Source: Actinomycetota bacterium (GTDB taxonomy: Bacteria; Actinomycetota; Actinomycetes; Nanopelagicales; Nanopelagicaceae). From it: a DNA stretch of 6,622 nucleotides. The stretch spans positions 1 to 6,622 of the forward strand of contig WLNK01000053.1 in the NCBI GenBank assembly GCA_009699795.1, given 5' to 3'. The notes beneath the pieces were generated by a model. The model was not told where the DNA came from, did no database searches, and saw only the letters and a list, made by a program, of their open reading frames with translations. The position numbers were made by a program, and so were the translations under genes. Shown here piece after piece: positions 1 to 6,411 of the stretch. Each line of letters begins with the position of its first letter. The first letter of the stretch is position 1.

Positions 1-1
1 A

Positions 2-1039
2 TTAAAAGGCGTTGAGTTCATTGCAATTAATACTGATGCACAACATTTGTTAATGAGTGATGCCGATGTGAAATTAGATATTGGTCGCGCATCAACAAAA
101 GGTCTTGGTGCAGGAGCCGCTCCAGAAAAAGGTCGACAAGCAGCTATCGATCACACAGAAGAAATTGAAGAAATTTTGCGCGGCGCTGATATGGTTTTTG
201 TAACTGCAGGTGAAGGTGGCGGAACAGGTACTGGCGGAGCTCCCATCGTTGCAAAAATTGCACGCGATCTTGGAGCGCTAACAATCGGTGTTGTTACTCG
301 TCCTTTTTCATTTGAAGGAAAAATTCGTACAGCACAAGCTGATGAGGGAATCGAACTTCTGCGTGCTGAAGTAGACACACTCATTGTCATTCCAAATGAT
401 CGCTTGCTTGCAATCTCTGATCGCAACATCACGGCAGTCGATGCTTTTAAGAGCGCCGATCAAGTATTGCTTTCAGGCGTACAAGGAATCACAGAAATCA
501 TTACCCAGCCAGGTCTTATTAACCTTGACTTTGCAGATGTAAAAACTGTCATGACTGATGCAGGTTCTGCCCTGATGGGTATTGGATCAGCGCGTGGTGA
601 TAACCGCGCAACTCGTGCGGCCGAACTAGCAATTTCAAGTCCACTATTGGAAGCATCCATTGATGGCGCTATGGGCGTTCTTCTCTCAGTTGCTGGCGGT
701 TCAGATCTTGGTCTATTTGAAATAAATGAAGCTTGCGAGTTAGTTGCATCAGCAGCGCATCCGGATGCACGCATTATTTTTGGAACAACTATTGATGATG
801 CTCTCGGTGATGAAGTGCGTATCACCGTTATTGCCGCTGGTTTCCATGGCGGTGAACCAAAGCGAGTAGCGGTACCTGTTATTGATAAAGCATCGCTTTC
901 TGGCTATGCAGATCCGATTCCAGCCAACGATCCAATCTCCGTAGCGCTGGATTTAGATGGTACTTCGCCACGCAAGCGCGTTACCTTCGAAGAACTCGTT
1001 GCTGAAGACGAGATCGACGTTCCTGACTTTATGAAGTGA
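2..1039 (+). CDS. ftsZ: Cell division protein FtsZ, 3' part (5' end outside window)
   Basis: FtsZ is the tubulin-like GTPase that polymerises into the Z ring at the division site. The reading frame is open from base 2 and starts inside the protein (LKGVEFIAINTDAQ, the usual beta-strand before the first loop), so roughly the first 30 residues are missing; the TTG at 47 and ATG at 53 are internal codons, not starts. The tubulin signature GEGGGTGTGG is at 209-238, and the T7 synergy loop NLDFADV, which supplies the catalytic aspartate to the neighbouring subunit, begins at 521. The GTPase and C-terminal subdomains end near 850. A short, fairly acidic linker of about 50 residues follows, and the protein ends in DVPDFMK (1016-1036), the conserved tail peptide bound by SepF and other partners. 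The fragment has 345 residues, so the full protein would be about 375-380, at the short end for actinobacteria because of the short linker. The stop overlaps the start of pgeF. Confidence 0.98.
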   Translation, partial: LKGVEFIAINTDAQHLLMSDADVKLDIGRASTKGLGAGAAPEKGRQAAIDHTEEIEEILRGADMVFVTAGEGGGTGTGGAPIVAKIARDLGALTIGVVTRPFSFEGKIRTAQADEGIELLRAEVDTLIVIPNDRLLAISDRNITAVDAFKSADQVLLSGVQGITEIITQPGLINLDFADVKTVMTDAGSALMGIGSARGDNRATRAAELAISSPLLEASIDGAMGVLLSVAGGSDLGLFEINEACELVASAAHPDARIIFGTTIDDALGDEVRITVIAAGFHGGEPKRVAVPVIDKASLSGYADPIPANDPISVALDLDGTSPRKRVTFEELVAEDEIDVPDFMK

Positions 1040-1698
1040 TTCTCACCTTTACCAATCGCACCGGTGGCGTAAGCCTCGGTGCTTTTGCATCTCGCAATCT
1101 TGGAGATCATGTTGGAGATAATTTAGAAAGCGTTACAGCCAATCGCAAAGGGCTAGAGAGTGAATTTGGTCCAGTTCAATTTATGAACCAAGTACATGGG
1201 GATCGCATCGTCATTGTCGAAGAAGTTTCTGACATTGCGCCAACGGCAGATGCTCTTGTGACAGGGATTGCGGGAATAGCACTTGCAGTCATGGTTGCGG
1301 ATTGCATTCCGCTGCTGCTTACCTCTAAGGAGATTGTCGCAGCTGTGCATGTAGGTCGCAGAGGTCTAGTAAATGACATCGCCCGAAAGACAATTCGCAC
1401 TATGGAGGAGATGGGAGCAGGTGCAATCACCGCACATATTGGCCCTGCAATTTGCGGCAGTTGCTATGAAGTTTCACAAGATCTTTTTGATGAAGTCACT
1501 GCCAAACATCCGGCATGTAAGTCTCAAAGTAAAAAAGGTACCCCCGCCCTTAATCTGGTCAGTGGATTACAAGTTGTACTTGGTGATGAGGGTGTAGATA
1601 TCAAGAACCGATTTGAATGCACGGTTGAAAACCCAGAACTTTTCTCTTACAGAAGAGACGGGGTCACCGGACGCCAAGCAGGAATCGTGTCGCTATGA
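1036..1698 (+). CDS. pgeF: PgeF/YfiH/YlmD family protein (multicopper polyphenol oxidase fold, purine nucleoside phosphorylase/peptidoglycan editing factor)
   Basis: This 220-residue protein belongs to the DUF152 (Cu-oxidase_4) family. Family members have been described as laccase-like enzymes, as purine nucleoside phosphorylases/adenosine deaminases, and in E. coli as an editing factor that keeps wrong amino acids out of the peptidoglycan stem. The start of the family is visible (FTNRTGGVSLGAFASRNLGDHVGDN, residues 5-29 with the usual TxRxGGVS pattern). The three metal ligands are in place: His54 in NQVHG, Cys90 in ADC and His105 in AAVHVGRRG. GPAICGSCYEV (136-146) and the closing SYRRDGVTGRQAG (204-216) are also typical. 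The length is slightly short for the family but all blocks are present. The start is GTG at 1036, sharing four bases (GTGA) with the ftsZ stop and without a clear ribosome binding site, which suggests translational coupling. The exact substrate cannot be read from the sequence. Confidence 0.95.
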   Translation: MILTFTNRTGGVSLGAFASRNLGDHVGDNLESVTANRKGLESEFGPVQFMNQVHGDRIVIVEEVSDIAPTADALVTGIAGIALAVMVADCIPLLLTSKEIVAAVHVGRRGLVNDIARKTIRTMEEMGAGAITAHIGPAICGSCYEVSQDLFDEVTAKHPACKSQSKKGTPALNLVSGLQVVLGDEGVDIKNRFECTVENPELFSYRRDGVTGRQAGIVSL

Positions 1699-2381
1699 AT
1701 GAGCGCTTAGAGTTGCTTTCATCCTCTCTTGCATCAGTACAAAAGCGAGTCGAAGAAGCGGCCACCTCTGTTGGTCGAAGTACCGGAGAAATCACACTCA
1801 TCGCTGTTACAAAGACTTATCCGGTCAGCGATGTGCAGATTCTTGCATCCCTTGGCCTGACTCACTTTGGTGAGAATCGAGATAGTGAAGGGGCGGAAAA
1901 GGCATCGATAGTTTCTGGAACCTGGCATTTTCAAGGTCAGATACAGAGCAAGAAATTGAAATCAATTGCCTCTTGGGCTTCGGTAATTCACTCAATCGAT
2001 AATTTGGAACATCTTGCGAAACTTTCGAAAGTGCTAGAAAGTTCTGAGAAAGTTATGAACGTATTCATTCAACTCTCACTTGATGGAGATCCATCCAGAG
2101 GGGGAGTTGTTGCGTCATCGCTTGCACCTTTAGCCGAGTTTGTTTTACATAGCTCGAATTTGAATCTCATGGGTCTTATGTGCGTACCCCCAGTCGAGGA
2201 AGATATCGAGAGCGCCTTTGAAACGATTGGTTTGGTCCATCAAGGATTCATTCGCGATTTCCCAGAGGCAATCTTTATCTCGGCCGGAATGAGTTCGGAT
2301 TTCGAAACCGCCATTACATACGGCGCGACACATATTCGGGTTGGCAGCCAAATCCTCGGCCAGCGCGCATACCCCCAGTAA
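1695..2381 (+). CDS. yggS: YggS/PLPBP family pyridoxal 5'-phosphate homeostasis protein
   Basis: This 228-residue protein is a single-domain, alanine-racemase-like TIM barrel that binds pyridoxal phosphate and helps keep the cofactor and amino-acid pools balanced; no catalytic activity is established for the family. The PLP lysine is Lys40 in ITLIAVTKTYP. The next blocks are FGENR (58-62), WHFQGQIQSKK (77-87), the GLMCVPP strand (160-166) and SAGMSSDFETAI (196-207), which with the following RVGSQILG forms the phosphate-binding end. WHFQGQIQSKK differs mildly from the common WHFIGxLQxNK, with Lys86 where Asn is usual. The start is ATG at 1695, overlapping the pgeF stop by four bases (ATGA). 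AGGA at 1680-1683 lies 11 bases upstream and may serve as a ribosome binding site. The gene usually sits between pgeF and sepF in actinobacteria, as here. Confidence 0.96.
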   Translation: MNERLELLSSSLASVQKRVEEAATSVGRSTGEITLIAVTKTYPVSDVQILASLGLTHFGENRDSEGAEKASIVSGTWHFQGQIQSKKLKSIASWASVIHSIDNLEHLAKLSKVLESSEKVMNVFIQLSLDGDPSRGGVVASSLAPLAEFVLHSSNLNLMGLMCVPPVEEDIESAFETIGLVHQGFIRDFPEAIFISAGMSSDFETAITYGATHIRVGSQILGQRAYPQ

Positions 2382-2390
2382 CCTTGAGGT

Positions 2391-2852
2391 ATGTCAGCAC
2401 TAAACAAAATGATGGGCTACCTCGGACTTATTGATTCAGAGGAAGAAGCCGGCGCTGTTGCCGAAGTTCCTGCACGTCATGTAGAGCGCACACCTCGCGA
2501 TCGAGCACGTCGCGGAGTAACACTTGTTGATTCGACTTCGACAACACTTTCAACTCCACAACCAGTTGCATCTGCGTATCACATCATCACGCTGCAACCT
2601 CGTTCTTATTCAGAAGCACGTCGCATGGGCGAGCACTACCGTGAAGGTAATCCAGTCATTATTAATCTTGATGACATGGAAGAAGGAGAGCGCAAGCGCC
2701 TTGTTGACTTCGCTAGTGGGCTAGTTTTTGGTCTACATGGTCGTATTGAGCGCGTGAGTCATAAAGTTTTTCTTCTCTCACCTGCAAATGTAGATGTGAG
2801 CAATGAAGATAAAACAGCAGCTGCGCAAGCAAGCTTTTTTAATCAGAGCTGA
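2391..2852 (+). CDS. sepF: Cell division protein SepF
   Basis: SepF is a membrane-binding cytoplasmic protein that tethers FtsZ filaments to the membrane; in actinobacteria, which lack FtsA, it is the main anchor. The 153 residues show the family layout. An N-terminal amphipathic membrane-binding helix (MSALNKMMGYLGL, residues 1-13) is followed by a variable linker that is acidic at first and then rich in Arg and Ser/Thr (14-60). The compact SepF domain (about 62-132) reads ITLQPRSYSEA, GNPVIINLDDM, RKRLVDFASGLVFGLHGRIERV and FLLSPANV. The polar tail is short. ATG 2391 is preferred over the internal ATGs at 2409 and 2412 because those would remove most of the membrane helix. The gene starts 9 bases after the yggS stop. 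GAGG at 2386-2389 is only one base from the ATG, too close for normal spacing, so coupling to yggS translation is likely. SepF would bind the FtsZ tail encoded at 1016-1036. Confidence 0.96.
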   Translation: MSALNKMMGYLGLIDSEEEAGAVAEVPARHVERTPRDRARRGVTLVDSTSTTLSTPQPVASAYHIITLQPRSYSEARRMGEHYREGNPVIINLDDMEEGERKRLVDFASGLVFGLHGRIERVSHKVFLLSPANVDVSNEDKTAAAQASFFNQS

Positions 2853-2864
2853 TCAATTTAATTC

Positions 2865-3155
2865 ATGATTAGTACGATTGTTTTACAGCTACTTTCGCTA
2901 TTTAAATTAGCGCTCTTCATACGCCTCATTGTCGACTACATCAGAATCTTTGCCCGCTCATGGCGTCCAAAAGGAATTCTTCTGGCACTCTTTGAATTCA
3001 TTTACACGCTTACAGATCCTGCGATGAAGTTTGTTGGACGTTTTGTTCCGCCTCTTCGCCTAGGAGGAGTAGCACTCGACTTATCGTTTATCGTTTTGAT
3101 TATTGCAATTGGATTCGCTGAAAGCCTCGTACGAGCTTTTCTTGGCGGAATTTAA
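2865..3155 (+). CDS. YggT family small integral membrane protein
   Basis: This is a 96-residue membrane protein of the YggT (YlmG/CCB3-related) family. It has two hydrophobic segments, at about residues 3-24 (IVLQLLSLFKLALFIRLIVD) and 70-93 (VALDLSFIVLIIAIGFAESL). Between them is the family's conserved stretch: a basic FARSWRP, the helix LLALFEFIYTLTDPAMKFVGRFVPPLR, and LGGVALDLS. The TDP and PP...GG/LDLS elements are the diagnostic ones. Its role is unsettled; relatives are linked to osmotic shock resistance in bacteria, to thylakoid/chloroplast division and cytochrome assembly in plants, and to division because of the constant position after sepF. Only 12 bases separate it from sepF, and no good ribosome binding site is visible before ATG 2865. 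In most actinobacteria divIVA follows; here the next gene is ileS, converging from the other strand and overlapping by four bases. Confidence 0.94.
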   Translation: MISTIVLQLLSLFKLALFIRLIVDYIRIFARSWRPKGILLALFEFIYTLTDPAMKFVGRFVPPLRLGGVALDLSFIVLIIAIGFAESLVRAFLGGI

Positions 3156-6100
3156 TTCTTACTTAAAGCTACTTCAAGTCCCAATTCATTTTCACCAAGA
3201 GCTAAATTGATATCCCTAGTAAATGCTGTCGCTAGAACTTCATCGCTAATGTGTTTAATCCCAGCTTCGATTGCTGAAGTAATCTCTTCGTTGGCATTCC
3301 ACTTGACGCTTATGCGATCTGAAATCTCAAACCCATCGCTCTTTCGACGCTCTTGAATGAATCGAATTACTTCGCGAACATTTCCAGCGCTGATGAGCTC
3401 TGGAGTTAATGCAAGATCAAGTGCGACAGATTCGCCATCATGGCTGGCAACCATCCATCCACTTTTAGGAACTTCAGTCACAACCAAATCACTCAGCTCG
3501 ATTTGCCATGTGGAAACTTTGGCTGATCCCTTGGCGCGCAGTTCCTTAACTAGGGCTGTTGCATCCATTGTGGCAATTGCTTTTGAGATTGCCTGAACTT
3601 CGCCACCAAATTTTGCACCCAGCGACTTGAAGTTTGCCTTGGCGCTGATATCGACTAAATCTCCGTCGGCATCAGCAATATCAGCAAGATTGATGACATT
3701 GAGTTCATCAGCAATTTGAGCCTTCATATCCTGCGGTAATTTCGCCCAACCTGGCGCAGAAATAAGTGCTCGTTGCAGTGGCTGGCGAATCTTTATTGCT
3801 GATTCAGCGCGAGCTGCACGACCGAGTTCTACTACGCGACGCGTCATAGCAACTTGGCTATTGAGATTGCGATCAATAAGTGCAGCATTTGCTACTGGGA
3901 AATCTGTGAGGTGAACTGAGAGGGCTGCAGTTGAATCAGCTGGAATTACGAGTTCCTGCCAAACATGTTCTGCGATAAAGGGCACCATGGGGGCAAGGAG
4001 TTGGGTAAGAGTTACAAGACATTCGTGAAGGGTTGCCAATGCTGCAACGTCACCATCCCAAAAACGGCGACGTGAACGACGAACATACCAATTCGAAAGA
4101 TCATCAATAAAGCGTGCCAGTGATTTTCCAGCATCTTGTGAGTCAAAATCTGTATATGACTTATCAACTTCTTCCACAAGAATTTGAAGTTCGCTCAAAA
4201 TCCATTTATCCATCATTGAACGCTGCGATGGAGCGGGGGATTGCTTAATGTCAAAGTTTGATGCACCGGCATAGAGAGCATGGAAGGAAATTGTGTTCCA
4301 GTAAGTAAGGAGAGTCTTTCGCACAACATCACTGATTGCATCGTGTCCTACTCGACGAGCAGACCATGGAGAACCAGCAGCCAACATGTACCAACGAACA
4401 GCATCTGCGCCATGTTGATCCATCAGCGAGATTGGTTCAAGAACATTGCCGAGATGCTTACTCATCTTTCGACCGTCTTTATCCAAGATGTGGCCAAGAC
4501 AGAGCACGCTCTTATAAGAACTCTCATCAAATACAAGAGTTCCAATTGTCATCAGCGTGTAAAACCAACCGCGTGTTTGGTCGATTGCTTCACAAATAAA
4601 ATCTGCAGGATAGGCAGCTTTAAATTTTTCTTCTGAGCCAGGCTTATGGGGATATCCCCATTGAGCAAAAGGCATCGCTCCAGAGTCATACCAACAGTCA
4701 ATAACTTCAGGAGTTCGAACCATTTCTTGGCTGCATTCTGCACATGCGAAAGTAATGTCATCTACAAATGGACGGTGCGGATCTAGATTGCTTAACTCTT
4801 TTCCTGCGAGTTCGCCAAGTTCGGCAAGGGATGCGACACAAACTTCGTGTTTATTTTCGCAGCGCCAAATAGGAAGTGGTGTTCCCCAGTAACGATTTCT
4901 GGACAGAGCCCAGTCAATATTGTTATTTAACCAATCCCCATAGCGCCCAGTTTTAATAGTCTCTGGATGCCAATCAGTCTTCTGATTTTCACGGATCAGT
5001 TCATCCTTAATTGAGGTAGTTCGTATATACCAAGACGGTTGTGCATAGTAAATGAGTGCTGTGTGGCATCGCCAGCAATGTGGGTAAGGGTGCTCAAATG
5101 GTTGATGCTTATATAAAACGCCTCGAGATTTAAGTTCCTTAACCAAAACTTTGTCAGCTTCTTTAAAGAAGGCTCCTCCAACTAATGGGACTTCAGGCAA
5201 GAAAGTGCCGTCAGGTGCAATTGGATTTACAACAGGAAGCCCATATCCACGGCAGACTTGTAGGTCATCTGCGCCGAAAGCGGGAGATTGATGAACCAAA
5301 CCAGTTCCATCTTCGGTTGTTACATAGGTTGCTAACACAATGTAGTGCGAATCTGGAATCTCAATTAAATCGAGCGGACGCTTATAAGTGGTGCGCTCTA
5401 GTTCTTTTCCGAGCATTGTCTTTAAAATTTTATGCTCTCCGGCAACAGTTGCAAGAAGTGGTTCTGCAACGACTAATACTTCACTGACATCCTCAACGGT
5501 TGTTTGAACTGCAACATAAGTAACTTCTGGATGCACTGCTACAGCCGTATTTGAAACTAAAGTCCAAGGTGTTGTGGTCCATACAAGTAGTGATGCACCC
5601 AGTTCTGCTAATGGTCCTGATGTAACCGGGAAGCGCACATACACTGACGGATCGACGACAGTTTCATAACCTTGCGCTAATTCGTGATCGGAAAGTCCTG
5701 TTCCACACCGTGGACAATAAGGAGCCACTCGATGGTCTTGAACTAGAAGACCCTTCTTCCAAATTTCTTTTAAGCTCCACCAAACACTCTCAACGTATTC
5801 GGGAGCCATCGTCCAATACGCTTGATCGAAGTCAACCCAAAATCCCATGCGATGAGTCATTGTTGTGAAAGCATCAACGTGGCGGGTTACAGATTCACGA
5901 CACTTTTCATTAAATGGCGCGATTCCATATTTTTCAATATCGCCTTTACCTGAGAATCCAAGTTCTTTTTCGACCGCGATTTCAACTGGCAATCCATGAC
6001 AGTCCCATCCAGCTTTACGCGTTACATACTTACCCTTCATTGTTTGAAAACGAGGGAATACGTCTTTAAATACACGAGCTTCGATGTGGTGCGTTCCAGG

Positions 6101-6262
6101 CATTCCATTTGCCGTAGGAGGGCCTTCATAGAAAGTCCATGGTGTTTGACCGTTACGAGATTCGATAGATTTTTCAAAAATCTGGTTCTTACTCCAGAAA
6201 TCTAAAATCGAGTGTTCCATCGCAGGAAGATCGATTTGTGCAGGAATCTGGCGGAAAGTCAT
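3152..6262 (-). CDS. ileS: Isoleucine--tRNA ligase, type 2 (eukaryote-like)
   Basis: This cytoplasmic class I synthetase (EC 6.1.1.5) joins isoleucine to tRNA-Ile using ATP and edits misactivated valine. It is complete at 1036 residues, normal for the type 2 group. The HIGH motif has the type 2 form GTHH (56-59, within NGMPGTHHIEARVFKD), followed by RKAGWDCHGLPVE (82-94). The CP1 editing domain (about 200-400) has the threonine-rich WTTTPWTL (228-235) and HQSPAFGADD (324-333), with the conserved editing aspartate in ADD. Cysteine pairs that probably bind zinc are Cys183/186 with Cys396/399, and Cys468/475 with Cys507/510. DCWYDSGAMPFAQW (522-535) and the KMSKS loop KMSKH (599-603) follow. The anticodon-binding helical domain and the long type 2 C-terminal extension finish the protein. 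No Shine-Dalgarno sequence precedes ATG 6262; a -10-like TAGACT nine bases upstream suggests a leaderless message. Type 2 enzymes are generally much less sensitive to mupirocin than type 1. Confidence 0.98.
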   Translation of the reverse strand: MTFRQIPAQIDLPAMEHSILDFWSKNQIFEKSIESRNGQTPWTFYEGPPTANGMPGTHHIEARVFKDVFPRFQTMKGKYVTRKAGWDCHGLPVEIAVEKELGFSGKGDIEKYGIAPFNEKCRESVTRHVDAFTTMTHRMGFWVDFDQAYWTMAPEYVESVWWSLKEIWKKGLLVQDHRVAPYCPRCGTGLSDHELAQGYETVVDPSVYVRFPVTSGPLAELGASLLVWTTTPWTLVSNTAVAVHPEVTYVAVQTTVEDVSEVLVVAEPLLATVAGEHKILKTMLGKELERTTYKRPLDLIEIPDSHYIVLATYVTTEDGTGLVHQSPAFGADDLQVCRGYGLPVVNPIAPDGTFLPEVPLVGGAFFKEADKVLVKELKSRGVLYKHQPFEHPYPHCWRCHTALIYYAQPSWYIRTTSIKDELIRENQKTDWHPETIKTGRYGDWLNNNIDWALSRNRYWGTPLPIWRCENKHEVCVASLAELGELAGKELSNLDPHRPFVDDITFACAECSQEMVRTPEVIDCWYDSGAMPFAQWGYPHKPGSEEKFKAAYPADFICEAIDQTRGWFYTLMTIGTLVFDESSYKSVLCLGHILDKDGRKMSKHLGNVLEPISLMDQHGADAVRWYMLAAGSPWSARRVGHDAISDVVRKTLLTYWNTISFHALYAGASNFDIKQSPAPSQRSMMDKWILSELQILVEEVDKSYTDFDSQDAGKSLARFIDDLSNWYVRRSRRRFWDGDVAALATLHECLVTLTQLLAPMVPFIAEHVWQELVIPADSTAALSVHLTDFPVANAALIDRNLNSQVAMTRRVVELGRAARAESAIKIRQPLQRALISAPGWAKLPQDMKAQIADELNVINLADIADADGDLVDISAKANFKSLGAKFGGEVQAISKAIATMDATALVKELRAKGSAKVSTWQIELSDLVVTEVPKSGWMVASHDGESVALDLALTPELISAGNVREVIRFIQERRKSDGFEISDRISVKWNANEEITSAIEAGIKHISDEVLATAFTRDINLALGENELGLEVALSKN

Positions 6263-6271
6263 AAGAGGGTG

Positions 6272-6277
6272 AGTCTA
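6272..6277 (-). promoter_or_regulatory. Candidate -10 element of a leaderless ileS promoter
   Basis: On the - strand the bases read TAGACT, matching the TAnnnT pattern of housekeeping-sigma -10 elements in actinobacteria. Nine bases separate it from the ileS ATG, so transcription would begin at or within a few bases of the start codon. This fits the lack of any Shine-Dalgarno sequence (the upstream bases read CACCCTCTT). A -35-like TAGACA lies at 6299-6304 but with a 21-base spacer, too long to count as support. The site is inferred from pattern and position only. Confidence 0.4.
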
Positions 6278-6280
6278 ATC

Positions 6281-6287
6281 GAGGAGG
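6281..6287 (+). promoter_or_regulatory. Strong Shine-Dalgarno-like sequence upstream of ATG 6298
   Basis: GAGGAGG, a near-perfect anti-16S match and the best one I see in the window, lies 10 bases before ATG 6298 on the + strand. Most other genes here start with weak or no ribosome binding site, so it stands out. It supports translation of the short ORF at 6298-6411, or of an upstream start for the lysine-rich gene that follows. It lies in the short divergent gap next to the ileS promoter candidate. Confidence 0.45.
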
Positions 6288-6297
6288 CGCACTTCTT

Positions 6298-6411
6298 ATG
6301 TCTAAAAATTGCCAGCGTAATCCTCGTGGCAGAGTTGGAAAGGGCGACCAATCTCGCATAAGGTGCGCGGCGTGCCAGCGAAAAAGAAAGCCCCAGCCAA
6401 GAAAGTGGTAG
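6298..6411 (+). CDS. Possible small basic protein with a CxxC pair, 37 residues
   Basis: I do not recognise this ORF. It runs ATG to TAG and begins MSKNCQRNPRGRVGKGDQ. It has 13 Lys/Arg and one acidic residue, and cysteines at 5, 23 and 26, the last two as CAAC. The evidence for it is the GAGGAGG ribosome binding site 10 bases upstream. Against it: it is very short, and its last 13 codons (from 6372) are read in a different frame from the lysine-rich gene, whose five-residue repeat clearly claims that DNA. It may be a real small nucleic-acid-binding protein, a leader ORF that affects translation of the next gene, or chance. Single cysteine pairs do not make a zinc site by themselves. No frame-joining error is needed to explain the DNA, but a missed frameshift that fuses it to the next gene cannot be excluded. 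Confidence 0.35.
   Translation: MSKNCQRNPRGRVGKGDQSRIRCAACQRKRKPQPRKW

Noticed and set aside
47..55. TTG 47 or ATG 53 as the start of a short FtsZ
   Set aside because: The frame is open and matches conserved FtsZ sequence back to base 2, so the true start is upstream of the window.
151..825. Long open frames on the - strand opposite ftsZ
   Set aside because: They are serine/arginine-rich mirror frames of a clear ftsZ coding sequence, with no ribosome binding site or recognisable motif.
3134..3170. Inverted repeat AGCTTT ... AAAGCT spanning the yggT/ileS junction, considered as a bidirectional terminator
   Set aside because: The stem is six base pairs with a 25-base loop, AT-rich, with no T-run following on either strand; coding constraint explains it as well.
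4280..4761. Overlapping open frames of 69-118 codons within ileS on both strands
   Set aside because: They lie wholly within conserved ileS domains, show no family features, and fit chance open frames.
6203..6208. TAAAAT on the + strand as a -10 element for the gene at 6298 or 6372
   Set aside because: It lies inside the ileS coding region and no acceptable -35 sits at 16-18 bases; such AT-rich hexamers are common by chance at this GC content. TCTAAT at 6274-6279 was also considered, but it lacks the key second-position A.
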